A stretch of DNA of 64,000 bases from Nostoc sp. TCL26-01 (GCF_013393945.1 NZ_CP040297.1:1206001-1270000); one strand, 5' to 3'; counted from the stretch's first letter, positions 1-8,319 are shown. Made by a program: numbers and translations. Notes: generated by a model from the sequence alone, not told the origin.

Positions 1-625
1 GTGTTTGATTTCTTAACAATCTAAGATCGTGAAAGCGGCGGATAAATTGACCTTCGGCGGTAATTTCATCACGCATCAAATACACCCGCATATGTGCTTC
101 TAAAATTAAATTGCGCCGACGATTAGCTGTGCGAAACATGAGAGTGGGTACACCTTCATAGGGTGTAATCACCGCAACACGGCTAAATGTAACACGCGCA
201 GTTGGTCGGGAGAAGCGAGCAAACGCCAATCCTGTCATGACGGCAATTCCCATCAAACCAATCATGGCTTCGATGGTGACAATGATGTTAGCGTAAACTG
301 TCTTCGGGTACATCGCTCCATAGCCAATGGATGCGAGTGTCTGCACGCTAAAAAAGAATAAATCAGCAAAAGATCCTGGGCGAGCATTGGCGATACAATC
401 TCCCCCTAGTGAGTAAGCTAGGGCAAATAGGAGGTTAATCGCTATGTAAAAAAGACAAATCAGAAATACGAAGCCAGTCCAAGGAATTTTTAGCAGCAGA
501 TGATAAGGATCGCGCCAATAGGAGTACCATGCACCCATGCCAATAATCTCAAATTGTCCATCTTGAATTTTGATGTGAACTCGCTGTGGTCGTTTCTTTG
601 ACAGTCTCTTCAGTCGAAATCTCAT
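1..625 (-). CDS. Inward-rectifier potassium channel (KirBac-like), C-terminus outside the window
   Basis: This is the first 208 codons of a membrane K+ channel whose 3' end lies beyond base 1. It has a basic N-terminus, a first membrane helix near residues 38-57, a pore helix with the selectivity filter TLASIGYGA at about residues 85-93, a second helix rich in Gly and Ala, and then the start of the cytoplasmic Kir domain (TARVTFSRVAVITPYEGVPT). The layout of two helices, one filter and an immunoglobulin-like tail is that of bacterial Kir channels. The acidic residue that often follows GYG is Ala here. The ATG at 625 is the first in-frame start; no strong Shine-Dalgarno is visible. A role in K+ flux across the plasma membrane is inferred from the family. 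Confidence 0.88.
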   Translation of the reverse strand, partial: MRFRLKRLSKKRPQRVHIKIQDGQFEIIGMGAWYSYWRDPYHLLLKIPWTGFVFLICLFYIAINLLFALAYSLGGDCIANARPGSFADLFFFSVQTLASIGYGAMYPKTVYANIIVTIEAMIGLMGIAVMTGLAFARFSRPTARVTFSRVAVITPYEGVPTLMFRTANRRRNLILEAHMRVYLMRDEITAEGQFIRRFHDLRLLRNQT

Positions 626-808
626 CGGCAGTAGCCACAAGAACGGCAATAATTAGTAATCTTACTAAATTACCGTTAAAGATTATAGTCACTTGCTACA
701 ATATTAGAAACCAAAGCAACCCAGTGGCTTCCCAACTGGCAATTTTTTCGTAACATTTTAGCTTTACCACCCTACAACTAGCTAATTAGGCAAGTCAGAG
801 ACTATCTT

Positions 809-1015
809 TTACTTACCAATCTGTACTTGTGATAAAGTTTGAGCATATTTCATGATTTGATGCCAGATATCTTGTGGTGTGATACCAAAACCGATGTTGA
901 GTAACACAAGAATTGCCGCAAGCGTTAAGGCATTGCTAATAGTGGCTTTTAATACTTTCCAAACTATTATAAATACGATCCAAGCAACAATGAGAGTAGG
1001 TATCATAAATATCAC
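809..1015 (-). CDS. Small membrane protein, 68 aa, unknown function
   Basis: A 68-residue hydrophobic protein with two predicted membrane segments (residues 2-20 and about 28-45) and a short polar tail. An AGGAAGTGAT box lies a few bases before the ATG, which supports the start. It stands alone between the K+ channel gene and a repeat-containing gap. I do not recognise the family; many small cyanobacterial membrane proteins look like this. Confidence 0.55.
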   Translation of the reverse strand: MIFMIPTLIVAWIVFIIVWKVLKATISNALTLAAILVLLNIGFGITPQDIWHQIMKYAQTLSQVQIGK

Positions 1016-1261
1016 TTCCTAAAAAATTGCTTTGTTTGTATGTTTTATTAGTAAAAATAGATTAAAATTTTTGAGTATAGATTTTCTCGCTTTAGTTAGT
1101 TATATTTTTTTGAGGCTGGAAATTAGATACTAGACTGTACGTCATCTGACTAGGAACCGCTATAATTAACGAATTAATAATACACTCTCGCTTCCGAAAT
1201 TAAACGATAGTTTAAAGAAAATTAGACAAAACCATACAGAAATCCTATATTTCTCAATATA

Positions 1262-1300
1262 GGCAGCGTTGGCGTAGCCTCTCTGAAAGAGAATCGCCGC
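1262..1300. repeat. Short palindromic dispersed repeat
   Basis: The segment around gcgttggcgtagcctctctg followed by aaagagaa is a version of the GC-rich palindromic repeat seen again near 35280, 36058 and 56700. The rest of the gap from 1016 to 1507 holds an RTX gene fragment and no intact gene. Confidence 0.5.
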
Positions 1301-1445
1301 CGCATTCAATAAGGATTGTGGGTGACCTACCAGTAGCTATTGTGTCAGTCATACCTGTCACGTTAATCAACAGGTCGCTGGTAGCATTAAATGCCGCTAT
1401 ACTATCGTTGAGAACAATGCGATCGCCATTAAAGTCAGTGTGGAT
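1300..1445 (-). pseudogene. Remnant of an RTX-protein C-terminus
   Basis: Read on the minus strand, this stretch encodes FNGDRIV joined directly to LNDSIAAFNATSDLLINVTG and then MTDTIATG. The intact RTX gene at 3786-7043 has GGDRIVVN and, about 70 residues later, VNDSTAAFNATTDLLINVTG and MTGTLATG. The remnant therefore looks like the last part of a paralogue with an internal deletion that fused the two ends. It has no start codon, no repeats and no family-type stop. It is visible only by comparison with the neighbouring gene. Confidence 0.65.
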
Positions 1446-1507
1446 ATTGAATTAAGGGAAAATGTGATGGAAAATTTGTCTATAATAAAAACAAATAAGG
1501 TGAGATT

Positions 1508-1789
1508 ATGTAATTTGTTTCAGACACGGAAGCTAGTCAAGCTTTTGCCGCAGTCATTGATCAAGCGCAACGTGAACCTGTAACTATCCGTCAACAAAAT
1601 CGTGATGTTGCGGTTATTATGTCCATTGAAGATTATCAACGCATAACTCGTCTTAATATTCAAGAATTTCAACAATTTAGAGAAAGTATCGGACGTAAAG
1701 CTCAAGAATGTGGTTTAACTGAAGACAAGTTGAATGAGCTTTTAAGTAACGCTATCAAAACACTTAGTAAAGAGCCGATTGAGGAATAA
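1508..1789 (+). pseudogene. Phd/YefM-type antitoxin gene with a stop at codon 2
   Basis: The frame encodes a 93-residue antitoxin-like protein: FVSDTEASQAFAAVIDQAQ, then EPVTIRQQNRDVAVIMSIED, then a helical tail ending in EPIEE. This matches the Phd/YefM N-terminal fold (DNA-binding antitoxin of type II systems). The apparent start ATG at 1508 is followed at once by TAA; a C in place of T there would give ATG CAA and an intact gene. No other good start lies upstream of the conserved region. No toxin gene follows: the next gene is convergent and overlaps the end by 26 bases. The likely reading is an inactivated orphan antitoxin, unless a non-standard start is used. Confidence 0.7.
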
Positions 1790-2294
1790 AAGTAGCATCT
1801 TTTCTGAAAAGATCACTACCATCGGCAGGATCAATCCAAAGTTCAAAATTTTTGTGTCTGATATAGTGTGCGGGAAAATTATAGGATTCAAAAGACGTTC
1901 CTGTACCTGCAACTCCTGCTCTTTGACAGAAAGTAGCATCTTGTTGAAATAGCCTACTACCATCATTTCTAGCCAACTTCAGCCTGAAATCTTGATGTCT
2001 TAAAAAATGTCCTGGAAAATTTATTGATTCAAATGATGTACATTTTGAATTTGCTAATCCATTTCTAAGACGAAAAGTAGCATCTTTTCTTCCTAATTCA
2101 TCATTGACAGGTTCGATATATCCTAAGTAGTTTCGATGACGAATATAGCGATCTGGAAAATTATAAGAACTAAATGAGTAATTTCCTCGAATTCCCTGCG
2201 CCAATACTTGCGTTATTTGTAAGTTACTAACGATAGAATAAGCTGCTAAAGTTATTGTAATACCGACTGCTGGAAATAATTTAAATAATTTCAT
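1764..2294 (-). CDS. Secreted protein with AbfB (beta-trefoil) domain
   Basis: A 176-residue protein with a signal peptide (MKLFKLFPAVGITITLAAYS, cleavage near VLAQ) followed by three trefoil-like units. Each carries an S-Y/F-E/S-x-x-N/F-P-x-x-(Y/F)-(I/L)-R-H motif and ends in DATF. This is the pattern of the AbfB family, known as the arabinose-binding C-terminal module of fungal arabinofuranosidases and also found alone in bacteria. No catalytic domain is attached, so binding of an extracellular sugar is the likely role. The ATG at 2294 is preferred over an upstream TTG at 2321 because it starts the signal peptide cleanly. Confidence 0.75.
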   Translation of the reverse strand: MKLFKLFPAVGITITLAAYSIVSNLQITQVLAQGIRGNYSFSSYNFPDRYIRHRNYLGYIEPVNDELGRKDATFRLRNGLANSKCTSFESINFPGHFLRHQDFRLKLARNDGSRLFQQDATFCQRAGVAGTGTSFESYNFPAHYIRHKNFELWIDPADGSDLFRKDATFIPQSALY

Positions 2295-2373
2295 AGTTTT
2301 AATCCTGTCTTTTATCGACAATTATTTGATTTTTTTCTAAACTTAGAGAATTTTACCATGAATACCTGATCAT

Positions 2374-2470
2374 TCAGACTGACCAAGTTTCTCTCTCAAT
2401 AGAGCTTACACTTGAGTTTCAAGATTTTCTAAATCAAATGAGTAAGATTGTTGTGTCGCTGGATCACGAC
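2374..2470 (-). pseudogene. Degenerate copy of the 3' end of the DUF6887-type gene
   Basis: These 97 bases align without gaps to 3331-3427, the 3' part of the intact gene at 3327-3536, with about 10 mismatches (roughly 90 percent identity). There is no start and the similarity stops abruptly at 2470. With the intact copy it brackets xisI and xisH as a direct repeat. Confidence 0.8.
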
Positions 2471-2530
2471 GCTCCCAGCATGAAAGAGTTCTGTAGGCAG
2501 AGAACTGGGGTAATTGAGGGATTTTTATTT

Positions 2531-2848
2531 TTAATTCTTCTCAGCCAGAAGCTTACGAACACTGGGAGAACGAAAACCTAGAATAATGTCTTTGTGATCA
2601 ACCCCACGCTGAATTAGTTCTCGATCTATAAAAATCTCAGTGCTGTTATGCTGAATCCAAATCTTCCCCTCGATAATATCTAGCTGCATCGCACATCCGT
2701 AAATGCGGGATTCATTGCGCCATTCGTTGTGCATAACTAAATAGCGATCGCGCACTGGATCAAAAATCAACTGCGCTTGCACATCGTAAATAGTAAATTC
2801 TTGTAAAAAATCACAGACAATTCGCCGATATTCTGCTATTCGATCCAT
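2531..2848 (-). CDS. xisI: XisI family protein (fdxN element excision controlling factor)
   Basis: A 105-residue protein matching the XisI family along its length, including the N-terminal helix (DRIAEYRRIVCDFLQEF), the central YLVMHNEWRN strand and the C-terminal DIILGFRSPSVRKL motif. XisI and XisH were named from the Anabaena fdxN excision element, where they act with the recombinase XisF. The gene starts 13 bases inside the end of xisH, so the two are translationally coupled. There is no xisF and no fdxN here, so this is a stand-alone pair and its present job is unknown. Confidence 0.92.
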   Translation of the reverse strand: MDRIAEYRRIVCDFLQEFTIYDVQAQLIFDPVRDRYLVMHNEWRNESRIYGCAMQLDIIEGKIWIQHNSTEIFIDRELIQRGVDHKDIILGFRSPSVRKLLAEKN

Positions 2849-3252
2849 TGTTCTATGACCTCCAGAACAGGATGATAATTAATTAATCTCACCTTATATT
2901 TTTCAATGACTGTTTTAGCTGGTTCAAAGCGGAGAAAGGTTTGATAAGTATCTCTGGGTACAGCGAGATAGAGGATACGTTCTGGCTCATCGGAAACGTC
3001 TAAGGCAGCTTGGTAATTGAGAAACTGACCTAACGCTGTATGAAACTCAGAAATCGTCGAGCCACCAGCAAAGCTTTTTACTTCTACTGCTATTTTACGT
3101 CCTTCTTTCTCTGCTGCGATCGCCGATTCTGCGGCTAGGTCAATATAGACATCGACAAGACCGTAGCGCAATTGGTAAGGATCATGGGTGATCGTCCAAC
3201 CGTCCTTTTGCAGCGCAGTTTTAACGGCGTTATGAAAAATATCTTTGGCCAT
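2836..3252 (-). CDS. xisH: XisH family protein, nuclease-like fold
   Basis: A 138-residue XisH protein. The conserved core reads LRYGLVDVYIDLAAES followed by KIAVEVKSFAGGS. The Asp...Glu-x-Lys spacing resembles the PD-(D/E)XK nuclease signature, so a DNA-cleaving or DNA-binding fold is plausible; that is inference. The ATG at 3252 begins the conserved MAKDIFHNAVK. It is the upstream partner of xisI and overlaps it. The pair is bracketed by a 97-bp direct repeat, which suggests it was inserted next to the DUF6887/DUF6888 genes. Confidence 0.92.
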   Translation of the reverse strand: MAKDIFHNAVKTALQKDGWTITHDPYQLRYGLVDVYIDLAAESAIAAEKEGRKIAVEVKSFAGGSTISEFHTALGQFLNYQAALDVSDEPERILYLAVPRDTYQTFLRFEPAKTVIEKYKVRLINYHPVLEVIEQWIE

Positions 3253-3326
3253 ACTGAACTATCGCTACTTGGTAATTTTTGTAGGGCTTGGGGCGGAGCA
3301 TCGTCGCACAAGCATCTGGTGAATAA

Positions 3327-3536
3327 CTACTCAGACTGACCAAGTTTCTCTCTTAACAGAGCTTCTACTTGAGTTTCAGGATTTTCTAAATCAAATGGGT
3401 AAGGTTGCTGTGTCGCGGGATCGCGACGACTCATCAAAACTTCTAACGCTGCACGAAATGCTTCTTCATTGTTACGGTTTTCTGAGAGAAAACGTTTTAG
3501 CTCAGTATTGGTCATGTGGCTAAGGTTTTGCATCAT
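3327..3536 (-). CDS. DUF6887-type small protein
   Basis: A 69-residue protein with an N-terminal MTNTELKRFLSENRNNEEAF helix and a PYPFDLEN-type tail. The pattern ELxxFLxExRxxEEAFxxAxExL is that of the small cyanobacterial DUF6887 family. The ATG at 3536 overlaps the stop of the upstream gene (ATGA), which argues for this start and for coupled translation. DUF6887 and DUF6888 genes are commonly adjacent in cyanobacteria. Function unknown; the family name is recalled from sequence pattern. Confidence 0.7.
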   Translation of the reverse strand: MMQNLSHMTNTELKRFLSENRNNEEAFRAALEVLMSRRDPATQQPYPFDLENPETQVEALLREKLGQSE

Positions 3537-3796
3537 AATACGAAGTTCCAATTCCCATCTTGATTAATTATGACTGCAATTTCATCTGCTCTACCAGCTT
3601 GAATGTAAAGCGTTTTTAACGTTTGGTCGTAACGAAATATTTGAATGGGCTGATATAGATTTGAGAGCAATTGGCAGAGAAATATTGCTGTATCTGACTG
3701 TTTTTTTGTCTGCAAGAAACCAATCCTCACAATACACCAAGCATAGCGTACCAGAAAGCTAATCTCTTTATTGACTACTGAGATGTCATAAAGCAA
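3533..3796 (-). CDS. DUF6888-type small protein, start uncertain
   Basis: Up to 87 residues. The conserved part is LCQLLSNLYQPIQIFRYD, YIQAGRADEIAVIINQDGNW and a final F, the pattern of the DUF6888 family. There is no ATG in frame. The longest form begins with TTG at 3796, inside the last codons of the RTX gene; GTG at about 3730 or TTG at about 3715 would give a protein of family-like length. The gene may have lost its original start. It is coupled to the downstream DUF6887-type gene through an ATGA overlap. Confidence 0.6.
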   Translation of the reverse strand: MLYDISVVNKEISFLVRYAWCIVRIGFLQTKKQSDTAIFLCQLLSNLYQPIQIFRYDQTLKTLYIQAGRADEIAVIINQDGNWNFVL

Positions 3797-6700
3797 AGTA
3801 GTTGTTTGGAGTTAACGCACCAGTAGCTAGCGTACCAGTCATACCTGTGACATTAATTAAGAGGTCAGTGGTAGCATTAAATGCCGCAGTACTATCGTTG
3901 ACTGATAGGTAAGTCCCTCCATTCCAACCGAAGAATACAGCTTGTTTAACTGCTAATGCTTGGGTTCCAGTCAAATTGGGATTGACATCTGCATAAGCAG
4001 CTATCGCCGCAGCATTCAATGTAGAATAGCTAGCGGTTGAGAAAATACCAGCATTGAAGAGTGCGGTGGGCAGTGAAGTTGGGGTATTGACGACAATGCG
4101 ATCGCCTCCAGATGGATTAAAATCGGTAATGCGATCGGGTGCAGCTAAGAGAGAATCTTTAAAATCAGGGTAGACAAAGCGATCTGCACCTAGTCCTCCA
4201 GTGAGAATATCTGCTCCAGCTCGTCCAGAAAGAATGTCATTACCAGCCGCACCATTAAGAGTATTGTTAGCAGCATTACCTGTAATAGCGTTACTGATGC
4301 TGTTTCCTGTACCGTTGATAGCAGCACTACCTGTGAGAACCAATTTTTCTAAGTTTGCGCTCAAAGTGTAGCTAACAGAGGACTGGACGGTATCAATTTC
4401 AGTAGCTAGAGTTGATGATTCTGTCACTACATCACCAGTAGCGTCAACAATGTATATATCGTTGCCTAATCCACCAATCATCGTGTCGTTACCAGCACCA
4501 CCATTGAGGATATTGTTAGCAGTATTGCCCGTAATAGTGTTATTTAGGCTGTTGCCTGTACCATTGATAGCAGCACTACCTGTGAGGATTAATTTTTCTA
4601 GGTTTGCGCCTAAAGTGTAGCTGACAGAGGATTGAACTGTATCAATTTCAGTAGCTAAGGTAGAGGTTTCAGTCACAACATCACCTGTACTGTCAACAAC
4701 GTATGTATCGTTGCCTAATCCACCAATCATGGTGTCATTACCAATACCACCGTCTAAGAAATCGTTTCCATTAAAGCTAAAGATAATGTCATTACCTTCT
4801 GCACCCAAGAGAGTATCATTACCTTGACTCCCTTTGATTTCATCATTACCATTACCGCCAAATAGCTTGCCATTTTTGTTAACCACAAAGGTAGCCATTC
4901 TACCTTCACGATATCCCCAAATGATGTAATGATAGAGAGCAGATGGTATTTTTCCTTGCTTGATTTCTGCGTCTATATCAAGATAACGCGCACGGTAAGC
5001 AGCTTCATCAAAAGTGAAATTACTAGCTCTACCTTCACTCAAACCGTGATTTACAAGATGATGAATTGCATCGGGAATAGTTCCTTCTCGCAAAGCTTGA
5101 TCAACTCCTGTATGAATCATACGATATAAGGATTCATTGAAATCTTTTAGGGTTAATCTTGCTTCATTCTTGCCTTTAAATAAGTGATATTCAAAGGCTG
5201 ACTTGTATTTACTCCAGTCAATTTCTGGGTACATCTGACGATAGACACTATCAAATGATTGGAGCCAGCGCAGGGAATATTCTCCATCAGCAAAGCGTAC
5301 TGCTTCAATATCATATTTTAAGAAATCAGTGTCGTCACGTCCTTGAATGCTATCGCTAACATGAAAACCGTCTTGGAAAAAAACTATTGAATAATCAAAT
5401 AGATTGCCTTTGAATATGGCAATATCGTTACCATTACCTCCATAAAGCGTATCGTTACCTAAACTACCAACCATGATGTCATTACCGTCACCCCCAACTA
5501 GAGTGTCGTTACCAATTCCACCGTCTAGAAAATTATTACCATGAGATACTTGCAGGATATCGGAATTAGAAGTACCCCGAAGAGGTGCATTGCTATTGAC
5601 AGCATTAAATTTAGCAACTCGTCCTTCTCGATAGCCCCAATTAATGTAGTGATAGATAGCTGATGATAAAATTCCCGCTTTGATATCTCGGTCAACATCT
5701 AAGTTATTACTGCGGTAATATTGTTCGTCGAAATTGAGGTTTGTGACTCGTCCTTCCCAATAGCCATGGTTGATGTAGTGGTGTAGAGCAGAAGGCTGTA
5801 TTCCTGCTTTGATAGCATTATCTACATCTGAGTTAACTAGACGATAAAAGGCTTGATCGAACTGAAAATTAGTTGCTCGTTTCTCTCCATATCCCCAATT
5901 AATATAGTGGAAAATTCCAGAAGGAATTGTACCAGCTTTGATTGCTGCATCGACATCTTGATTAATCAGACGATAGAATTGCTCATTAAAGTCATTTGCT
6001 GTTAATCTACCTTCATTTTTGCCGTATAATTCGTAGTGTTGAAGCCCTGAGTTAATTAATCCTACTTTGACTTCGTTATCTACATCTTTGTTAATTAGAC
6101 GATAGAATTGCTCAAAGTCTTTAAGTTCTGAAATACGGTAATTACGATCTGAGAATTGGATAAATTCAGAGCCAATCAAAGTATCTTGACCATCTCGATT
6201 GGTTTTGGTGTCGGTGATTGTTAGACTTCCTGATATACTGAAATCAAATTTATATTCAATCGATTTACCAGTCAGAATAACGGTATCGTTGCCATCTCCA
6301 CCATCAAGGGTGTCATTACCTAAACCACCATTAAGGGTGTCATTACCATCTTGTCCGAAAAGGTTATCGTTACCCCCAAGCCCAAAGAGCTTGTCATTAC
6401 CAGCATTACCACCGATGTAGAAGTCACTACCAGCCCCGCCAGTTACAACATCATCTCCATCAAGACCAGAGAAACGAGCGCCCATTTCTCTGATTTGTGC
6501 TAAAGAAAAAGTTCCATCTGCAAATCGAACATTTTCTATGTTAGACAGAGTATCCGTACCATCTCTGTTAATAGAGTCACTGACATGAGTAAAATTGTTG
6601 GAGTAGAAAACAATGTGGTACTCAGCACGATTTCCTCTGTAAACAGCAGTGTCAACACCATCACCACCATTAATTCCATCATTTCCGCCAAAACCAGAAA

Positions 6701-7043
6701 TAGTGTCATTTCCTCCCCTACTGTAAAATATCTCATTAGCTGGGCCACCATTAATTAAATCATTACCCAAAAATAGATTTGGATTCTTAAACAACTTTAT
6801 GTCAACATTAATTGGTATATCAGTTACATAGACGATGATAAATTTTAAACCATCGGATATTGCTTGATTTAAGGCATCATAAAAATCTTGAGGATCAGCT
6901 TCAACACCTAAATCTTTTAAAAAAGTAAAAACTCCACCACCATTTGGATCGATACCCAGAACATCATCAAATAAACTGTAAATTCCGCCGCCGTTAGGGT
7001 CTATCCCTAGAACATCATCAAAGAAATCGCTAAAAAAACCCAT
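3786..7043 (-). CDS. Large RTX-type calcium-binding protein, 1085 aa
   Basis: A secreted-type protein without a Sec signal peptide, as expected for type I secretion. The N-terminus holds a tandem FDDVLGIDPNGGG duplication (residues about 8-36). Clusters of GGxGxDxLxGG nonapeptides lie at about 92-130, 190-260, 490-540 and 715-760. Between them are seven copies of a roughly 42-residue unit of the form F-x-(E/Q)-x-(F/Y)-Y-R-x-x-N-x-D-V-D-x-x-(I/V)-K-x-G followed by HYxxxGxxEGR: four at about 312-470 and three at 590-710. Two long modules (NDTYVVDSTGDVVTE, YTLGANLEKLILTGSA) sit at 755-925. The C-terminus (ADRFVYPDFKDS to the end) resembles the conserved tail of cyanobacterial surface RTX proteins. 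An AGGAG box precedes the ATG. Ca2+-dependent surface or matrix role is inferred; no catalytic domain is seen. Confidence 0.9.
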   Translation of the reverse strand: MGFFSDFFDDVLGIDPNGGGIYSLFDDVLGIDPNGGGVFTFLKDLGVEADPQDFYDALNQAISDGLKFIIVYVTDIPINVDIKLFKNPNLFLGNDLINGGPANEIFYSRGGNDTISGFGGNDGINGGDGVDTAVYRGNRAEYHIVFYSNNFTHVSDSINRDGTDTLSNIENVRFADGTFSLAQIREMGARFSGLDGDDVVTGGAGSDFYIGGNAGNDKLFGLGGNDNLFGQDGNDTLNGGLGNDTLDGGDGNDTVILTGKSIEYKFDFSISGSLTITDTKTNRDGQDTLIGSEFIQFSDRNYRISELKDFEQFYRLINKDVDNEVKVGLINSGLQHYELYGKNEGRLTANDFNEQFYRLINQDVDAAIKAGTIPSGIFHYINWGYGEKRATNFQFDQAFYRLVNSDVDNAIKAGIQPSALHHYINHGYWEGRVTNLNFDEQYYRSNNLDVDRDIKAGILSSAIYHYINWGYREGRVAKFNAVNSNAPLRGTSNSDILQVSHGNNFLDGGIGNDTLVGGDGNDIMVGSLGNDTLYGGNGNDIAIFKGNLFDYSIVFFQDGFHVSDSIQGRDDTDFLKYDIEAVRFADGEYSLRWLQSFDSVYRQMYPEIDWSKYKSAFEYHLFKGKNEARLTLKDFNESLYRMIHTGVDQALREGTIPDAIHHLVNHGLSEGRASNFTFDEAAYRARYLDIDAEIKQGKIPSALYHYIIWGYREGRMATFVVNKNGKLFGGNGNDEIKGSQGNDTLLGAEGNDIIFSFNGNDFLDGGIGNDTMIGGLGNDTYVVDSTGDVVTETSTLATEIDTVQSSVSYTLGANLEKLILTGSAAINGTGNSLNNTITGNTANNILNGGAGNDTMIGGLGNDIYIVDATGDVVTESSTLATEIDTVQSSVSYTLSANLEKLVLTGSAAINGTGNSISNAITGNAANNTLNGAAGNDILSGRAGADILTGGLGADRFVYPDFKDSLLAAPDRITDFNPSGGDRIVVNTPTSLPTALFNAGIFSTASYSTLNAAAIAAYADVNPNLTGTQALAVKQAVFFGWNGGTYLSVNDSTAAFNATTDLLINVTGMTGTLATGALTPNNYFAL

Positions 7044-7114
7044 GTTAGTTTTACTCCTAGTATTTGATTGAATGAAGAAAAATTTTTGAGATTTATATCA
7101 GCCCAACTGCAATA

Positions 7115-7548
7115 GCGATCGCACTTCAATAAATGCTTTCCACAAAGAAGCGATCGCACATTTATCTTCTGGGGTAGCAATTCGTTGAATGTATAACATA
7201 CTTCTCTCCATGCTAGTGATTTGGGTTTAAAGCTTTTCCATCAAAGAGCGATCGCCTGTGTGGCAAAACCAGTTTTGAAGAACAAACGTATACTAGAATT
7301 TGTCTGCGATCAGTGGTTTGCACTTTGTGCCAAAATGTGAAAGTGGCGATCGCACTTCAATAAATGCTTTCCACAAAAGAGCGATCGCACATTTATCGAC
7401 AGGGGTAGCAATTCGTTGAATGTATGACATACTTCTCTCTATGCTAGTTATTTAGAGCGAAACCAATTTTGCACAACAAAGGTATATTAGAGTTTTTGTG
7501 CAAGCGGTACTTTGCACTTTCCTGCCAAATTATTAAAATAGCGATCGC
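7115..7548. repeat. Upstream tandem duplication with HIP1 octamers
   Basis: A 103-bp block at 7115-7217 recurs at 7346-7448 with few changes, each starting with GCGATCGCACTTCAATAAAT. The spacers after each block are also related, so the real unit is about 231 bp, and a third partial start (GCGATCGCAC) lies at 7541. The array fills the 537-bp gap upstream of the RTX gene; no gene is seen in it. Confidence 0.75.
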
Positions 7549-7580
7549 ACAATTAAAAGTGTGGGATATAGAAGCTCTGA

Positions 7581-8075
7581 TTAGTCTATTTCCCCGACAT
7601 CTCGTAGCACTGCATCAATGAGGCTAGATCGGATATAAATTCCATTAGTACGTAACTGCTCAATGTATGCTTTAACCTCAAGAATCAAACCTGTTTTTTT
7701 CGCCCGACGTAAAACGCCCAGAGTTCCAATCCGGCGAATTCCTAAACGTTCTGCAACTCGTCGTGCTTGAGCATCATCCAAAAGTACTGTACTATCTGGA
7801 ATGGACTGAGCTAAAGCAATAGCTTCAGCTTCTCCACGATCAACTAGGATTGATAATGGCTCTAATATGAGGGCTTCAGGCGTTTGAATTTCCAGCCAAG
7901 ATAATTGACTGATGGCTTGTGAACCTGGTAAACCTGCACCTTGGACTGTTACTTCGTCCCATACGGCTGGAGGAATTAATATTCGTTGATACAGTTGGGG
8001 TAGAAGTTCTAGTTGCGCGATAATTGACAACGAGATGAGAGGGCTACTATCGGCAACGATGACAGAGTTAATCAT
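7581..8075 (-). CDS. DUF3368-type PIN-domain toxin
   Basis: A 164-residue PIN-fold protein: VIVADSSPLISLSIIAQLEL at the N-terminus supplies the first Asp, GEAEAIALAQ the central Glu, and TVLLDDAQARRVAERLG the late Asp pair. These are the acidic residues of VapC-like ribonucleases. DUF3368 proteins pair with UPF0175 antitoxins, and such a gene lies immediately upstream. The start overlaps the antitoxin stop (GTG at 8078 or ATG at 8075), so the two are coupled. RNA cleavage is inferred from the fold. Confidence 0.85.
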   Translation of the reverse strand: MINSVIVADSSPLISLSIIAQLELLPQLYQRILIPPAVWDEVTVQGAGLPGSQAISQLSWLEIQTPEALILEPLSILVDRGEAEAIALAQSIPDSTVLLDDAQARRVAERLGIRRIGTLGVLRRAKKTGLILEVKAYIEQLRTNGIYIRSSLIDAVLRDVGEID

Positions 8076-8319
8076 CACGCAATTCGTCGGCTATTTGGTC
8101 ATCATCTAGGTTGATAACAGGGATTTGCAAACGCCCTAGTTCGTACATGAATTGAGGTTTGTTCATGTTGCAAAAAGCAGCCGCTTTACCAAGCGATAGT
8201 CGGCGTAGTTCAAATAATTTGACAGCAAGCAAAAATATAAGTTCTGCTTCTAATGCTTGGGGTGATTTGCCGGAGGTAATGAGTAAGTCATCGGGATAAT
8301 TAAGGGATAGGATGTGCAT
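8068..8319 (-). CDS. UPF0175 family antitoxin
   Basis: An 83-residue protein with the UPF0175 pattern: an N-terminal strand, a central helix pair (ELIFLLAVKLFELRRLSLGK) and an HTH-like AAAFCNMNKPQFMYELGRL. It ends 7-10 bases inside the DUF3368 toxin gene. UPF0175/DUF3368 pairs are standard cyanobacterial type II toxin-antitoxin modules, with the antitoxin gene first as here. Confidence 0.85.
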   Translation of the reverse strand: MHILSLNYPDDLLITSGKSPQALEAELIFLLAVKLFELRRLSLGKAAAFCNMNKPQFMYELGRLQIPVINLDDDQIADELRDD

